Source: Sphingobacteriales bacterium
GTDB lineage: Bacteria > Bacteroidota > Bacteroidia > Chitinophagales > CAIOSU01
Assembly (NCBI GenBank): GCA_027483645.1
Contig: JAIXUD010000002.1
Span: 62,001 to 126,000, forward strand
Direction: 5' to 3'
Length of the DNA: 64,000 nt
Shown here one piece after another: positions 8,217 through 16,672 of the stretch. Within the stretch, counting starts at the first letter, position 1; every line of letters starts with the position of its first letter. Below the pieces are notes generated by a model. It was not told where the DNA came from. It searched no databases and saw only the letters and a list, made by a program, of their open reading frames with translations. The position numbers and the translations under genes were made by a program.

Positions 8217-8863
8217 CAGGCTGATTTAATCAATACACTTTCAAGAATTCTGGCGGCACTGTCAATTTTATCCAGCGTGTTCTCCATGGCCGATAGCACT
8301 TCCTTGTTTTTCACAAGGGTTACGCCATTAGTTTCTACTTTGAACAGTTCGCGAACTGCGGTGCTATATACCTCGTCAGATTGGCGTTCCAGTTTGGCAA
8401 TAGCGTTTCTCGACTTCAATATCTTCTTAGGGTGCTTGGCGCCGTTCATTTCCACAAGCATCTTATGCAACTCATCCGCGCTCTGCTTTATCAACACACC
8501 CAGCTCACGTACTTCTGGGCTTATGTGCTGCACATCATAAACCTCAAGGCGCTTGGCACTTCGGGTCATAAAGTGCATAATGCGGTTAAGCGAATTGATG
8601 AGCGCATACACATCTTCCCTATCAAATGGGGTGATGAATGAATTGTGTAGTAAGCTCAACAGGGTTTCGGTCATTTGGTCAACCTTGGCTTCCTGCTTTA
8701 CCAATTCCTTGATTAGCAAATTGCGGGCATCTATGTCGTCGGCCTGTAAAACCTTTTCCAAGGTGTTGGCACCCAGTACCAATTGCTGTCCGTTCTGTTC
8801 GAAGAGCGGGAAAAACTTCCGGTCTTTAGGGACCAAGAACTGGAAAAAACCATTCAAATCCAT
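8216..8863 (-). CDS. DUF47/PhoU-like phosphate transport accessory protein
   Basis: A 215-residue all-helical cytoplasmic protein of the DUF47 (Pfam PhoU_div) family. It starts MDLNGFFQFLVPKDRKFFPLFEQ, the family opening 'xxxxPKDxxFFxLF'. Later it has 'LLHNSFITPFDREDVYALINSLNRIMHF', the family's conserved 'xxxtPfdreDixxLxxxlDdi' metal-binding segment. The gene is first in a two-gene operon with the PiT transporter and shares an ATGA overlap with it. Family knowledge suggests it controls PiT activity or phosphate balance, like PhoU for the Pst system. Confidence 0.92.
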   Translation of the reverse strand: MDLNGFFQFLVPKDRKFFPLFEQNGQQLVLGANTLEKVLQADDIDARNLLIKELVKQEAKVDQMTETLLSLLHNSFITPFDREDVYALINSLNRIMHFMTRSAKRLEVYDVQHISPEVRELGVLIKQSADELHKMLVEMNGAKHPKKILKSRNAIAKLERQSDEVYSTAVRELFKVETNGVTLVKNKEVLSAMENTLDKIDSAARILESVLIKSA

Positions 8864-9070
8864 ATTCGATATCGTTGAAAGTCAATGCGTAGTAGCAAAA
8901 CGGTTTTCTCGAAGCTACAAGTGCAAGCAAAGGTAGTATACCAGCTACCATACCTAGTAGAAAACACGTTAAGTTAATGTTAAGAACTGTGGAAAGGTAC
9001 GGTTGTTAACAACATTTATACCGCTTGTGCGCCACGCTATTTCTCTTTCTTTGCTATATCTTAGCATATC

Positions 9071-9700
9071 ATGGAGTCCCACTTCGAAACAGGCCTTGCC
9101 GCGCTACAAAAAGTATTCTTCGCTAAGGTGCAGTTTACCGATGGGGAGTGGGCCGACATTGCTAGCCGCTGGCACTACCACCATTTGCCAAAAGGTGTTT
9201 ACCAGATTGTACCTGGCCATACGGAGGAGTATATCTACTTTATTATCACCGGTGCAACCCGCATCTTCCACATCACCACTAAAGGCGAGGATGTAACGCT
9301 AGCCTTTAGCTACGACAATACTTTTACGGGCGATTACGGCTCCTTCCTTACACGCCGAAAGGCCACCTTTTACAACCAAGCCGTAAGCGAATGCCATATG
9401 CTGCGCATCCACTATAACGATATTAACGAGCTGCACGACCGCTATCCCAAAATGGAGCGCTGGACGCGCTTAGGCTTGGAGGAACTGCTTATAGGCATGC
9501 TTTCGCGACAGGTGGAAATGCTCTCCGCACCTGCCGAAGACCGCTTTATGCGCCTATGGAATCAAAGCCCGCACTGCTTTAGGCTTTACAGCCAGCGGCA
9601 AATTGCATCGTACCTCGGCATTACACCTGAGACATTGAGTAGGTTGAAGCGGAGGATGATGGATGCTTCAAAGACACAAGATGCAAGACACAAGACATAA
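9071..9700 (+). CDS. Crp/Fnr-family transcriptional regulator
   Basis: A 209-residue regulator. An N-terminal cyclic-nucleotide-binding-like beta-barrel covers roughly residues 20-115 ('LPKGVYQIVPGHTEEYIYFIITG'). A dimer helix follows at about 120-150, and a C-terminal winged helix has the recognition segment 'LYSQRQIASYLGITPETLSRLKRR' near 175-198. No Fnr-type cysteine cluster is seen and the cNMP phosphate-binding Arg pattern is not obvious, so the ligand is unknown. The last dozen residues (DASKTQDARHKT) are encoded by a short-period repeat tract at 9671-9708, so the natural C-terminus may have been altered by repeat growth. It is divergent from the DUF47-pit operon with 207 bases between. 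Confidence 0.88.
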   Translation: MESHFETGLAALQKVFFAKVQFTDGEWADIASRWHYHHLPKGVYQIVPGHTEEYIYFIITGATRIFHITTKGEDVTLAFSYDNTFTGDYGSFLTRRKATFYNQAVSECHMLRIHYNDINELHDRYPKMERWTRLGLEELLIGMLSRQVEMLSAPAEDRFMRLWNQSPHCFRLYSQRQIASYLGITPETLSRLKRRMMDASKTQDARHKT

Positions 9701-9708
9701 GACATTGG
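9671..9708. repeat. Short direct-repeat tract (AAGACA/CAAGA-type)
   Basis: Imperfect repeats built on AAGACAcAAGAtgcAAGACA, period about 7-9, span the last codons of the Crp/Fnr gene and the first spacer bases. The tract encodes the regulator's C-terminal tail. Confidence 0.65.
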
Positions 9709-9737
9709 TTGATTGGTTATTGTATAATTGGGACAAA

Positions 9738-9895
9738 ATACGGTACGCCCCAACGGGGCACGAGAATGCTAGCCGAGGGCCTTTTCGCCCTCGGGACACC
9801 GTGGGTAACATGATATGTTTCTGGAAACGCATTACTTCCGATGGCCCGTAGCCATCGCTAGCATTCTTTAGCCCCTTCAGGGTATACCGTAGTAT
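9738..9895. repeat. Palindromic repeat element with inner hairpins
   Basis: A 158-bp palindrome in the 353-base gap after the Crp/Fnr gene. The outer arms are AATACGGTA-like (9738-9746) with TACCGTAGTAT (9885-9895). An inner arm GAATGCTAGC (9764-9773) pairs perfectly with GCTAGCATTC (9857-9866). Inside are a CGAGGGC/GCCCTCG hairpin (9774-9793) and a GATGGC/GCCATC hairpin (9840-9856). No meaningful coding potential. It looks like a REP/MITE-type mobile palindrome. Confidence 0.6.
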
Positions 9896-9942
9896 GTGTG
9901 TTGCCTCCTTCTATCCTAGCATCATTCCCACCTTTCACAAAA

Positions 9943-9977
9943 CACTACTTGATACTTGATACTCACTACTTGATACT
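9943..9977. repeat. Short direct-repeat tract (CTACTTGATACT)
   Basis: Two copies of CACTACTTGATACT flank an extra TGATACT unit, giving a 7-14-base periodic tract just upstream of the DinB-like gene. Confidence 0.7.
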
Positions 9978-10022
9978 AATAAGAACTTGACCTACATCAA
10001 CGGCCAGCCATTTGCGCCAACG

Positions 10023-10030
10023 TACCTTTG
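10023..10030 (+). promoter_or_regulatory. Bacteroidota-type -7 box (TACCTTTG)
   Basis: An exact TAnnTTTG match 24 bases before the DinB-like start codon. No well-spaced -33 TTTG is seen. Confidence 0.4.
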
Positions 10031-10053
10031 CACCATAAACAAATTGAAATATC

Positions 10054-10620
10054 ATGGCTGTTTACCCTACCGAAACAATGTTGCAAGAGTTGGAGCGCGA
10101 TGTGCAAGAGGCCATCCGCCAAGTGGAACAAGAGTTTAAACCCCTTAATCTAAGCCAATTGCAATGGGTGCCCGCACCTGGCAAATGGAGCATCAACGAT
10201 TGCTTGGAGCACCTTAATATTTACAGCCGATATTATCAGCCGCGTATACGCAAGCAAGTGGAGCAGGGCGGCACCCAACCCAAAGATTCTTTTAGTGCGG
10301 GCTATTTTGGCGAAATGATGATGGTAATGAAGCCCCTGCCCGACGGCACCATACGCAAACCAATGAGTACCTTGGGCAGTTATAACCCTGCCAAGCAAAC
10401 CCAAAAGAACGAGCGGGCATTGGAGGAATTTTTGGGGCACTTGAAAGACCTATTAGCATTGCTTAAGCTGGCCCGTACGGTAAACTTGGAGAAGCACCGC
10501 ATTACCTCTACTCTAGGCATCATCTTGCGCTTCAAATTAGGCGATACTTATCGCTTTCATATTGCGCATATACAGCGGCACTTGCTGCAGGCAAGCAGGG
10601 TAAAGGCAGTGTTGAAGTAA
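10054..10620 (+). CDS. DinB-like four-helix protein
   Basis: A 188-residue protein of the DinB/YfiT-like superfamily: a four-helix bundle with a metal site usually formed by three histidines. The visible markers are 'LSQLQWVPAPGKWSINDCLEHLNIYSRYY' (the conserved W-x-P-x-x-x-K-W-S-x-x-x-x-x-x-H-L segment) and the C-terminal 'YRFHIAHIQRHLLQA' with the paired HxxHxxRH histidines. Roles of relatives include thiol-dependent detoxification (bacillithiol/mycothiol transferases) and unknown stress functions, so the reaction is not assignable. Single-gene unit between two repeat elements. Confidence 0.85.
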   Translation: MAVYPTETMLQELERDVQEAIRQVEQEFKPLNLSQLQWVPAPGKWSINDCLEHLNIYSRYYQPRIRKQVEQGGTQPKDSFSAGYFGEMMMVMKPLPDGTIRKPMSTLGSYNPAKQTQKNERALEEFLGHLKDLLALLKLARTVNLEKHRITSTLGIILRFKLGDTYRFHIAHIQRHLLQASRVKAVLK

Positions 10621-10665
10621 ACTAAACAGTTGGAATTACCCTTTGCTATTGACATCTGTTTATCA

Positions 10666-10816
10666 CCCTCACCTAGCCTCTCCCATAGGGAGAGGGACTT
10701 TAAATGCCTCACCTTTCGGCTCGTTAAAATGTTATTGTACGTTTTTTGATCTAAAGTTTCTTGCCGAAGGCAAGGAGGAACAAGTCCCTCTCCCTCCGGG
10801 AGAGGCTAGGTGAGGG
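10666..10816. repeat. Long inverted repeat (CCCTCACCTAGCC... type)
   Basis: Two 35-bp arms, 10666-10700 and 10782-10816, are inverted copies with only two or three mismatches at the centre of each arm. Each arm is itself a hairpin (CTCTCCC/GGGAGAG). The 81-base centre is unremarkable. It lies in the 371-base gap between the convergent DinB-like gene and the ABC permease, so it could also act as a bidirectional transcription stop. Confidence 0.7.
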
Positions 10817-10873
10817 ACACATAATACCAGTCACAAAACACGCAAATCAAATTATATAATAGGCAGCTGATTC

Positions 10874-10960
10874 GAACCATCCGTAACAAGGTTAAATATG
10901 AGGGTCCAGCAACATTAACTAAAGCAGCGTGCTAGGCCACCTGCGGTATCGATGGTTCGG
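10874..10960. repeat. GAACCATCC...GGATGGTTC-type palindromic repeat, degenerate copy
   Basis: GAACCATCC at the left and GATGGTTCGG at the right frame an 87-base block downstream of the permease gene. The right side continues as GGAGTTTAT, as in the copy at 25203-25296. The centre does not match the other copies well, so this one is either degenerate or a different subtype. Confidence 0.45.
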
Positions 10961-10991
10961 ACGGAGTTTATACTGATCTTTAGTTCGGCAA

Positions 10992-12305
10992 TTACTTCTT
11001 CAGCCTAGGGTCTAAGGCATCAGTTAAGCCTTCACCCATCAAGTTGAAGATGGTAACGGTGATGAAGATGGCGAAGCCAGGGAAAATGGCCAACCACCAT
11101 GCCTGTGGCACGCTGCGTGCTGCAGAGAGCATACTACCCCAAGTAACCTGCTCCGGTGGTACACCTACACCGAGGAACGACAGAAATGATTCCGTAAGGA
11201 TGGCACCCGCCACGCCGAATGCAATAGAAATCAATACGGGTGTCAAGGAGTTAGGTATCGCATGGCGGAAAATGGTACGGGCTTGACTGTAACCTAGGGC
11301 ATGTGCCGCCTCAATATACTCCAAATTGCGCACGCGCAATAGCTCACCACGAATCAATCGGGCGATACCGGTCCAAGATGTCAACCCGATGATGGCCATT
11401 ACCAAATAAAGGTTGGGTGCCTTTAGAATTGCTATAATGGATAGTATCAACAAGAAGCTTGGTAATGAAACGAAAATCTCAATAAAGCGCGATACCAATA
11501 TATCCACTGGTATGGTAATCTGTTTGCCCAAAGCGGGGAAGCGCTTAAGTGGCCTTGAAATTAGATAAGGTACCAACAATACCGCTGCCGCGATGATTAA
11601 ACTAAAGAACATTTGCCCAATAAGGACGAGCAAGCCCCCATTCAAAGAATCGGCGATGGCGTAGCTGCGGACTTGGAAACCGAAGAACCAAGCAAACGGC
11701 AGCGTAAGCAACATCAGGATAAGGGTTATACGTGTAACTTTCAACTTATCATCACCAAAGTAACCGGCAAAAGACCCCAGGATGATACCGATAAAGCTAG
11801 CAATGGACATAGAAACTACCCCAACCAACATGGCCACACGGGCACCATGGATCAACCCAGCCATTACATCGCGGCCCAGTTTATCCGTGCCTATCCAGTG
11901 CTTAAACCTGGTAGACTCTACCCGCTGCTCTTCAAATGGACCTTTGTAATCCCTATTTAGCTTGTCTTGCGTGGTCGGAGAATAGGGGATAGGAGGCCAT
12001 ATTACCGACTCGTACTCAACCTTCTTCCAATCATAAATGGTATTGAATCGTTCTGGTTTGGTAGCTATCCCTAAATCGATGGCGTATTGGTTAAAGACAG
12101 GGAAATAGGTTACACCTTCAAACTTGGCGTATAGCGGCTTCTCGTTTGCCAAAAAGTCGGCAAACACACCCACGCCGATAATGAAGAATAGAAAGCGCAA
12201 TGCCCACACGGCTGAGCGGTTCTTTTTAAACTGCCTTACTACAATGGCCTTATAACTCTGGTCTTGGTCTTTCTTTACCGTTACTGGTATCTCTTTCGTT
12301 GCCAT
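10992..12305 (-). CDS. Peptide ABC transporter permease, DppC/OppC type, enlarged
   Basis: Inner-membrane permease of a peptide/nickel (family 5) ABC importer. The C-terminal half carries the family core: 'VSRFIEIFVSLPSFLLILSI', the EAA loop 'YIEAAHALGYSQARTIFRHAIPNSL' that contacts the ATPase, and 'FLGVGVPPEQVTWGSML'. At 437 residues it is much longer than the usual 280-310. There is an enlarged periplasmic segment of about 100 residues after the first helix ('YAKFEGVTYFPVFNQYAIDL...') and an extra hydrophobic insert between early helices ('LILMLLTLPFAWFFGF', 'SLIIAAAVLLVPYLIS'). It is the last gene of the three-gene operon, 4 bases after the DppB-like gene. No ATPase gene follows. Confidence 0.9.
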   Translation of the reverse strand: MATKEIPVTVKKDQDQSYKAIVVRQFKKNRSAVWALRFLFFIIGVGVFADFLANEKPLYAKFEGVTYFPVFNQYAIDLGIATKPERFNTIYDWKKVEYESVIWPPIPYSPTTQDKLNRDYKGPFEEQRVESTRFKHWIGTDKLGRDVMAGLIHGARVAMLVGVVSMSIASFIGIILGSFAGYFGDDKLKVTRITLILMLLTLPFAWFFGFQVRSYAIADSLNGGLLVLIGQMFFSLIIAAAVLLVPYLISRPLKRFPALGKQITIPVDILVSRFIEIFVSLPSFLLILSIIAILKAPNLYLVMAIIGLTSWTGIARLIRGELLRVRNLEYIEAAHALGYSQARTIFRHAIPNSLTPVLISIAFGVAGAILTESFLSFLGVGVPPEQVTWGSMLSAARSVPQAWWLAIFPGFAIFITVTIFNLMGEGLTDALDPRLKK

Positions 12306-12309
12306 GGTC

Positions 12310-13788
12310 TTATTTTTTCGAGAAAGAGATCCTCGGGTCTACTAATGCATACATCATATCCGCCGCCAAGTTTCCCACCATGGTAAGTATGGCTGAGAAC
12401 ATAAGCACGGTAAATACAATCGGATAATCCCTACCGATGATGGCCTCGTAAGAGAGCTTGCCCATGCCCGGTATCTGAAAAATGATTTCAATAATCAACG
12501 CACCACTAATGGCTGCAGGGAATAGGTAAGCAAACAGGGTAATAATAGGAATCAGTGAGTTGCGGAAAACGTGTTTCCAAATCACCTTTTCGTGTGGCAA
12601 TCCTTTGGCTAGGGCGGTACGTACATAATCCATACGCAATACACTTAGCACCCCACCGCGCATCTGGCGGCTTAGGTAAGCAAATGAGCCATACGTCATA
12701 CAGAAAATAGGCAGTATCAAGTGATGTATTCTATCCAATAAGAAGGCAAAGAAAGAACTGTTTTCATTAATGCTTGGGCTGCTTACCCCAAAGGTTGGGA
12801 ACAGGTTCATGCCATATTGGCTAGTGGTAAAGTAGTTGATTAGCATGGTGGCTATCCAAAAGCTCGGCAATGAGAATAGCGCAAACATTATAATGGTAGA
12901 AACCTTGTCGAAACGGCTATCCTTGTGCACAGCAGTTTGCACACCCAGCGGAATAGAAATAAGGTATGACAGCGTAAGCGCTATCATGTTCAGCATCAAC
13001 GTCCAGCCAATCGCTTCGCCAATCTTAGAAGTAACCGGGCGCTTATCTTTATAAGAAATTCCAAAATCCCCCCTCAAGAAGCCGTAGCCCTTATTGGGAT
13101 GCTCTTCTGGGTTGCTGAACAAGGGGGCATTGCCAAACATCCAAAAGTTGTACTGGTTGTTAAACCCAAACCATTGGAAGGAAGGAATCAAGTTTTTACT
13201 AGGCGTGGCCATAGCCACCACATCTTTATAGCTTTGCTCTACTTGTAGTACTTGGGCCTTTATGGGTGCCATGGTAGGTATTTGTACGGCCTCTACCATT
13301 TGCCCAATGGCAAACTCTATACGGTCGTGCTCATAAGTGGCCAGCAGTGCGCCATAATTTTGTCGAACCTTGTTTTTCTGTGCAAAATTGGAGGAGTCGC
13401 CTGTAATGGAGAACAGCCCTACCTCAATGGCTTTAAGTGAGTGGTAGTACTTTTCGATTTGGGGCCAGTTGCCGTACTGGTCAATCAACCGTGCTAGGTT
13501 GTCGCGCTCTGCTGATTTTACAATTCGGTACAAGGTATCGGGTACTGCTGCAGAGGTAAAAGAGAAATAGAACGTAGGCAAATTCATGCCCAGCTTCTCA
13601 GCCATATCATAGTAGGCCTGCTCGTTGGCCATCATCTCCGTGCTTTGGCCGGCACCAGTATCGCTAGCACCCAAGGCCAACCTTACAGGGTCGCCTGGTG
13701 CCATTTTGCTCAACCCGAACGCCGCAAACGAAATGATAAAAAACGTCGGGATAAAGTACAGTAACCGCTTCGAAATGTATGAGAACAT
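12310..13788 (-). CDS. Peptide ABC transporter permease, DppB/OppB type, enlarged
   Basis: Partner permease. It starts MFSYISKRLLYFIPTFFIIS and has 'KMAPGDPVRLALG', the standard DppB opening. The C-terminal half has 'YVRTALAKGLPHEKVIWKHVFRNSLIP' (the EAA loop) and 'GALIIEIIFQIPGMGKLSYEAI', both typical. At 492 residues it is about 170 longer than usual; the extra length is a helical, charged periplasmic insert between helix 1 and helix 2 (about residues 45-240). The DppC partner also has an enlarged loop, so the two may form a periplasmic cap that meets the lipoprotein binding protein. Middle gene of the operon, 15 bases after the binding-protein stop. Confidence 0.9.
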   Translation of the reverse strand: MFSYISKRLLYFIPTFFIISFAAFGLSKMAPGDPVRLALGASDTGAGQSTEMMANEQAYYDMAEKLGMNLPTFYFSFTSAAVPDTLYRIVKSAERDNLARLIDQYGNWPQIEKYYHSLKAIEVGLFSITGDSSNFAQKNKVRQNYGALLATYEHDRIEFAIGQMVEAVQIPTMAPIKAQVLQVEQSYKDVVAMATPSKNLIPSFQWFGFNNQYNFWMFGNAPLFSNPEEHPNKGYGFLRGDFGISYKDKRPVTSKIGEAIGWTLMLNMIALTLSYLISIPLGVQTAVHKDSRFDKVSTIIMFALFSLPSFWIATMLINYFTTSQYGMNLFPTFGVSSPSINENSSFFAFLLDRIHHLILPIFCMTYGSFAYLSRQMRGGVLSVLRMDYVRTALAKGLPHEKVIWKHVFRNSLIPIITLFAYLFPAAISGALIIEIIFQIPGMGKLSYEAIIGRDYPIVFTVLMFSAILTMVGNLAADMMYALVDPRISFSKK

Positions 13789-13803
13789 CTAACTTTTCCC
13801 CGA

Positions 13804-15615
13804 TTATTTTTGAGCTTGGGCCTCAGTAGCCGCTGGCGCAATATTCAATACAAATTCCTTCTCGTCATAACCTGGGCGCGCGGCATAGGTTTTCGCATCA
13901 AAACGCTTATGGATGGCTATGCGCTCTTTGGGCGTAATCAAGAAAACGTAAGGGGCTTGCTCGTTAATGATTTCTTGCAAGCGCAAGTACAAGCTGAGGC
14001 GCACATCATCTTGTGGCGTGTTGCGCAAGCTATCAATTATAGCATCGCTCTCTGGTGTGCCGAAAGTAACATAGTTGGAGCCACCTACAACCGATGAGCT
14101 GGTGTGCCATATTTGGTATGGGTCGCCCATGTTAGGGCTGCTCACCCAACCACCGCAATACATCTCGAAGTTGTGGTTGTCCAACTCACTCAAGAACACG
14201 GTCCACTCTTTAGCCACAATCTCAATTTCGATACCTACTTTGCGGGCTTCTTCTTTAAACAGGATACCGATTTCTTTACGAATGTCGTTACCAGCATTGT
14301 ATTTAAACTCTAGTTTTAACGGCACTTTTTGGCCATCAATAACTTGGTCAACCACTCCATCGCCATCGCTATCCACCCAACCAGCTTCGGTAAGGTATTG
14401 CTTGGCTTTATCTAAGTTGAAATCATAACCAACTATGCTCTTGTTGTAGTGTTTCTGCATGGGGTGCACTGGGCCAACAGTAGGCTCGGCCAGGTTGTAA
14501 TACAATGCCTCAACAATCTCCTCACGGTTCAGCAAGTGGCTGATGGCTTTACGCACTCTTACATCTTTAAGCTTAGGGTTTTGCATGTTCATACCCAAGT
14601 ACAAGTAAGAGAACATAACAGGGGTATGTAGGCTAAAGCGCTTCAAGTAGTCATTGTCTTTCTGCAACTCGGTAAATTTCTTAGGCTCCACGCCGCGCAT
14701 CACATCAATGTTCTCATCGCGCATGGCTGTGGTGGCGGTGTTCATATCGTTTACAATTTGGTAAACAATTTTCTCTGGGTTGGCTTTAAAACCTTTAGCA
14801 CCATTCATTTTGTCGCCCCACCAATCTTTCTTGCGGGTCAATACAATTTTAATATCGGTTTCCCAGCTGGTAAACTCATATGGGCCCGAGCCGGTTACAA
14901 AACCCTTCTCGCGTTGGAATTTCTCGCTATTGAACTGGTCGGCAAACTTCATAATGTCGGCATTGCCCTTCAATGCGGCACGTTTCTCAGGCGTATTCAA
15001 ATCTCGGATTTGGAACTTGCGCATAATTTGTTCAGCGTCGTAGATATATTCAGGCATTATCCAGTAGCCGCTAAACTCTTCTACTAGCATATAAGTAGTC
15101 CAAGAGTAGATGGCAAACTTCTTTGGGTTTTGTTCATCAATTACAATATCCCCCACAAAATTGAAGTACCCTTTAAGGTGTTCGCAATTGGTTTTAGGGT
15201 TTAGGATTGACTTAATAGTAAAAACATAATCGTTGGCAGTAATTGGCGTTCCATTATCCCAAGTGGCTTCAGGGCGAATCTCGTACTCCAGCTTCATGCC
15301 GCCTTTAAACTCACCCTCAGTAATTGGGGTAATGGTAGGACGGGCTACAGCAAGTAGGCCGTATTTTTCGTAAGTTTCAGAGTCTTGGCCCAGCAAGGTC
15401 TGGAAGATGTTGGCCTCAATGTACGTTGCGCTCGCATCGGTAGAGTTAAGCGGGTTCAGCATATCCGCATTGCTCAACTCATGTATGATTACCTCGTTGC
15501 TGGTGCGCTTAAAGGTGATGGGTGCATCGGTGTTTCCGCCGCTTGGGCAGCCGGTAAACAAGATGGTTAAGGTGCCTAGTAAGGGCAAAACAAAGAGGTA
15601 GCGCAAGGTGTTCAT
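13804..15615 (-). CDS. Peptide ABC transporter substrate-binding lipoprotein (family 5)
   Basis: A 603-residue extracytoplasmic solute-binding protein that captures peptides (or a similar family-5 ligand) and delivers them to the DppB/DppC permeases encoded just downstream. It has a lipoprotein signal with lipobox LFTGC (Cys23). The body shows family features: 'YEIRPEATWDNGTPITANDYVFTIKSI', 'KDVRVRKAISHLLNREEIV' and 'AKQYLTEAGWVDSDGDGVVDQ', the last containing a DxDxDG calcium-type loop. First gene of a three-gene operon; the ATPase subunits must be encoded elsewhere. It is divergent from the epimerase gene across a 113-base spacer. Confidence 0.92.
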   Translation of the reverse strand: MNTLRYLFVLPLLGTLTILFTGCPSGGNTDAPITFKRTSNEVIIHELSNADMLNPLNSTDASATYIEANIFQTLLGQDSETYEKYGLLAVARPTITPITEGEFKGGMKLEYEIRPEATWDNGTPITANDYVFTIKSILNPKTNCEHLKGYFNFVGDIVIDEQNPKKFAIYSWTTYMLVEEFSGYWIMPEYIYDAEQIMRKFQIRDLNTPEKRAALKGNADIMKFADQFNSEKFQREKGFVTGSGPYEFTSWETDIKIVLTRKKDWWGDKMNGAKGFKANPEKIVYQIVNDMNTATTAMRDENIDVMRGVEPKKFTELQKDNDYLKRFSLHTPVMFSYLYLGMNMQNPKLKDVRVRKAISHLLNREEIVEALYYNLAEPTVGPVHPMQKHYNKSIVGYDFNLDKAKQYLTEAGWVDSDGDGVVDQVIDGQKVPLKLEFKYNAGNDIRKEIGILFKEEARKVGIEIEIVAKEWTVFLSELDNHNFEMYCGGWVSSPNMGDPYQIWHTSSSVVGGSNYVTFGTPESDAIIDSLRNTPQDDVRLSLYLRLQEIINEQAPYVFLITPKERIAIHKRFDAKTYAARPGYDEKEFVLNIAPAATEAQAQK

Positions 15616-15728
15616 TGTCTGTGGGGGTTTAACTAAATAATGTTAAGGTGGACAATACTGGAAGGCAAATATAAGACATCTACCCTGAAATTGAATAGCT
15701 TTACAAATAAAGCAATATATTGGCAGCT

Positions 15729-16649
15729 ATGAGCACTATGGAGACTGTATTGATTACCGGCGGATCGGGTTTGGTAGGCACCCGTTTATCTCAATTATTG
15801 ATTGAGGAAGGATACAATGTAATACACCTGGGGCGCAAAAAAGCCCGCAAAGGAAACATCATAACCTACCAATGGGATGTAGACAGCCAAACGCTGGAAG
15901 TGGAGGCACTGCTGCGCGCCGACCATATAATACACCTTGCCGGCGCCGGCGTGATGGATGGCCGCTGGACTGAGGAGCGAAAAAAAGAAATCATCCGCAG
16001 CCGGGTGGCTACTGCTAAACTACTGATTGACCAGTTGAAGAAGAACGACTTCCACCCCAAAACCTTCGTTTCTGCCTCGGCCGTGGGATACTATGGCAAC
16101 CGTGGCAGCGAGCTGCTGGATGAAAACGCCACTGCAGGCACCGATTTCTTAGCGGAGGTTTGCAAAGCCTGGGAAGCAGCGGTGCAGCCTGTAAAAGAGT
16201 TGGGTACCCGCCTAGTAATTAACCGCATCGGTATTGTGCTTAGCAGCCAAGGGGGTGCCTTGCCGCAAACGGCCAAGCCCATACAGTTCGGCATCGGCGC
16301 CACGTTGGGCGACGGCAAGCAATACGTGCCATGGATACATATTGACGACCTTTGCCGCCAGTTTATCTTCTCCATTAAAAACGAGAAGCTAGAGGGGGTG
16401 TACAACGCCACTGCACCGCAACCGGTAACCAACAAAGAGCTTACTGAAAGCATAGCAACAGCCTTGGGCAAAAAAACCCTTTCAGCACCGGCACCCGCGT
16501 TTGTGCTGCGCTTGGCCATGGGCGAAATGGCCGATGCTATCCTAGGCGGGCAGCGCACCACCAGCATGAAAATACAGGATGCGGGCTTTGGGTTTCAGCA
16601 TCCTATTTTGGTACCAGCTTTGCAAGATATTTATGAGCGGAAGGTGTAG
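15729..16649 (+). CDS. TIGR01777-family NAD-dependent epimerase/dehydratase
   Basis: An extended short-chain dehydrogenase of the YfcH/SulA-like TIGR01777 family. The N-terminal NAD(P)-binding motif is TGGSGLVGTRLSQLL (GxxGxxG). Next come 'ADHIIHLAGAGVMDGRWTEERKKEI' and 'SASAVGYYGNRG', the active-site YxxxK-type region where this family has the conserved SAVGYYG, then 'WIHIDDL' and 'YNATAPQPVTNKELT'. It ends in 'QRTTSMKIQDAGFGFQHP', the family's C-terminal signature. The chosen start is the ATG at 15729; a TTG at 15720 and an ATG at 15738 are alternatives. The substrate is unknown for the family. Length is normal at about 306 residues. Confidence 0.92.
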   Translation: MSTMETVLITGGSGLVGTRLSQLLIEEGYNVIHLGRKKARKGNIITYQWDVDSQTLEVEALLRADHIIHLAGAGVMDGRWTEERKKEIIRSRVATAKLLIDQLKKNDFHPKTFVSASAVGYYGNRGSELLDENATAGTDFLAEVCKAWEAAVQPVKELGTRLVINRIGIVLSSQGGALPQTAKPIQFGIGATLGDGKQYVPWIHIDDLCRQFIFSIKNEKLEGVYNATAPQPVTNKELTESIATALGKKTLSAPAPAFVLRLAMGEMADAILGGQRTTSMKIQDAGFGFQHPILVPALQDIYERKV

Positions 16650-16672
16650 GGGTATTGTTCTACTGGATTCAA

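Noticed and set aside
10666-10816. tRNA or rRNA-like structured RNA
   Set aside because: The structure is a simple inverted repeat without a cloverleaf or conserved rRNA sequence.
11044-11960. Plus-strand ORFs inside the DppC-like gene
   Set aside because: They are antisense shadows of a gene with clear permease motifs and have no family match of their own.
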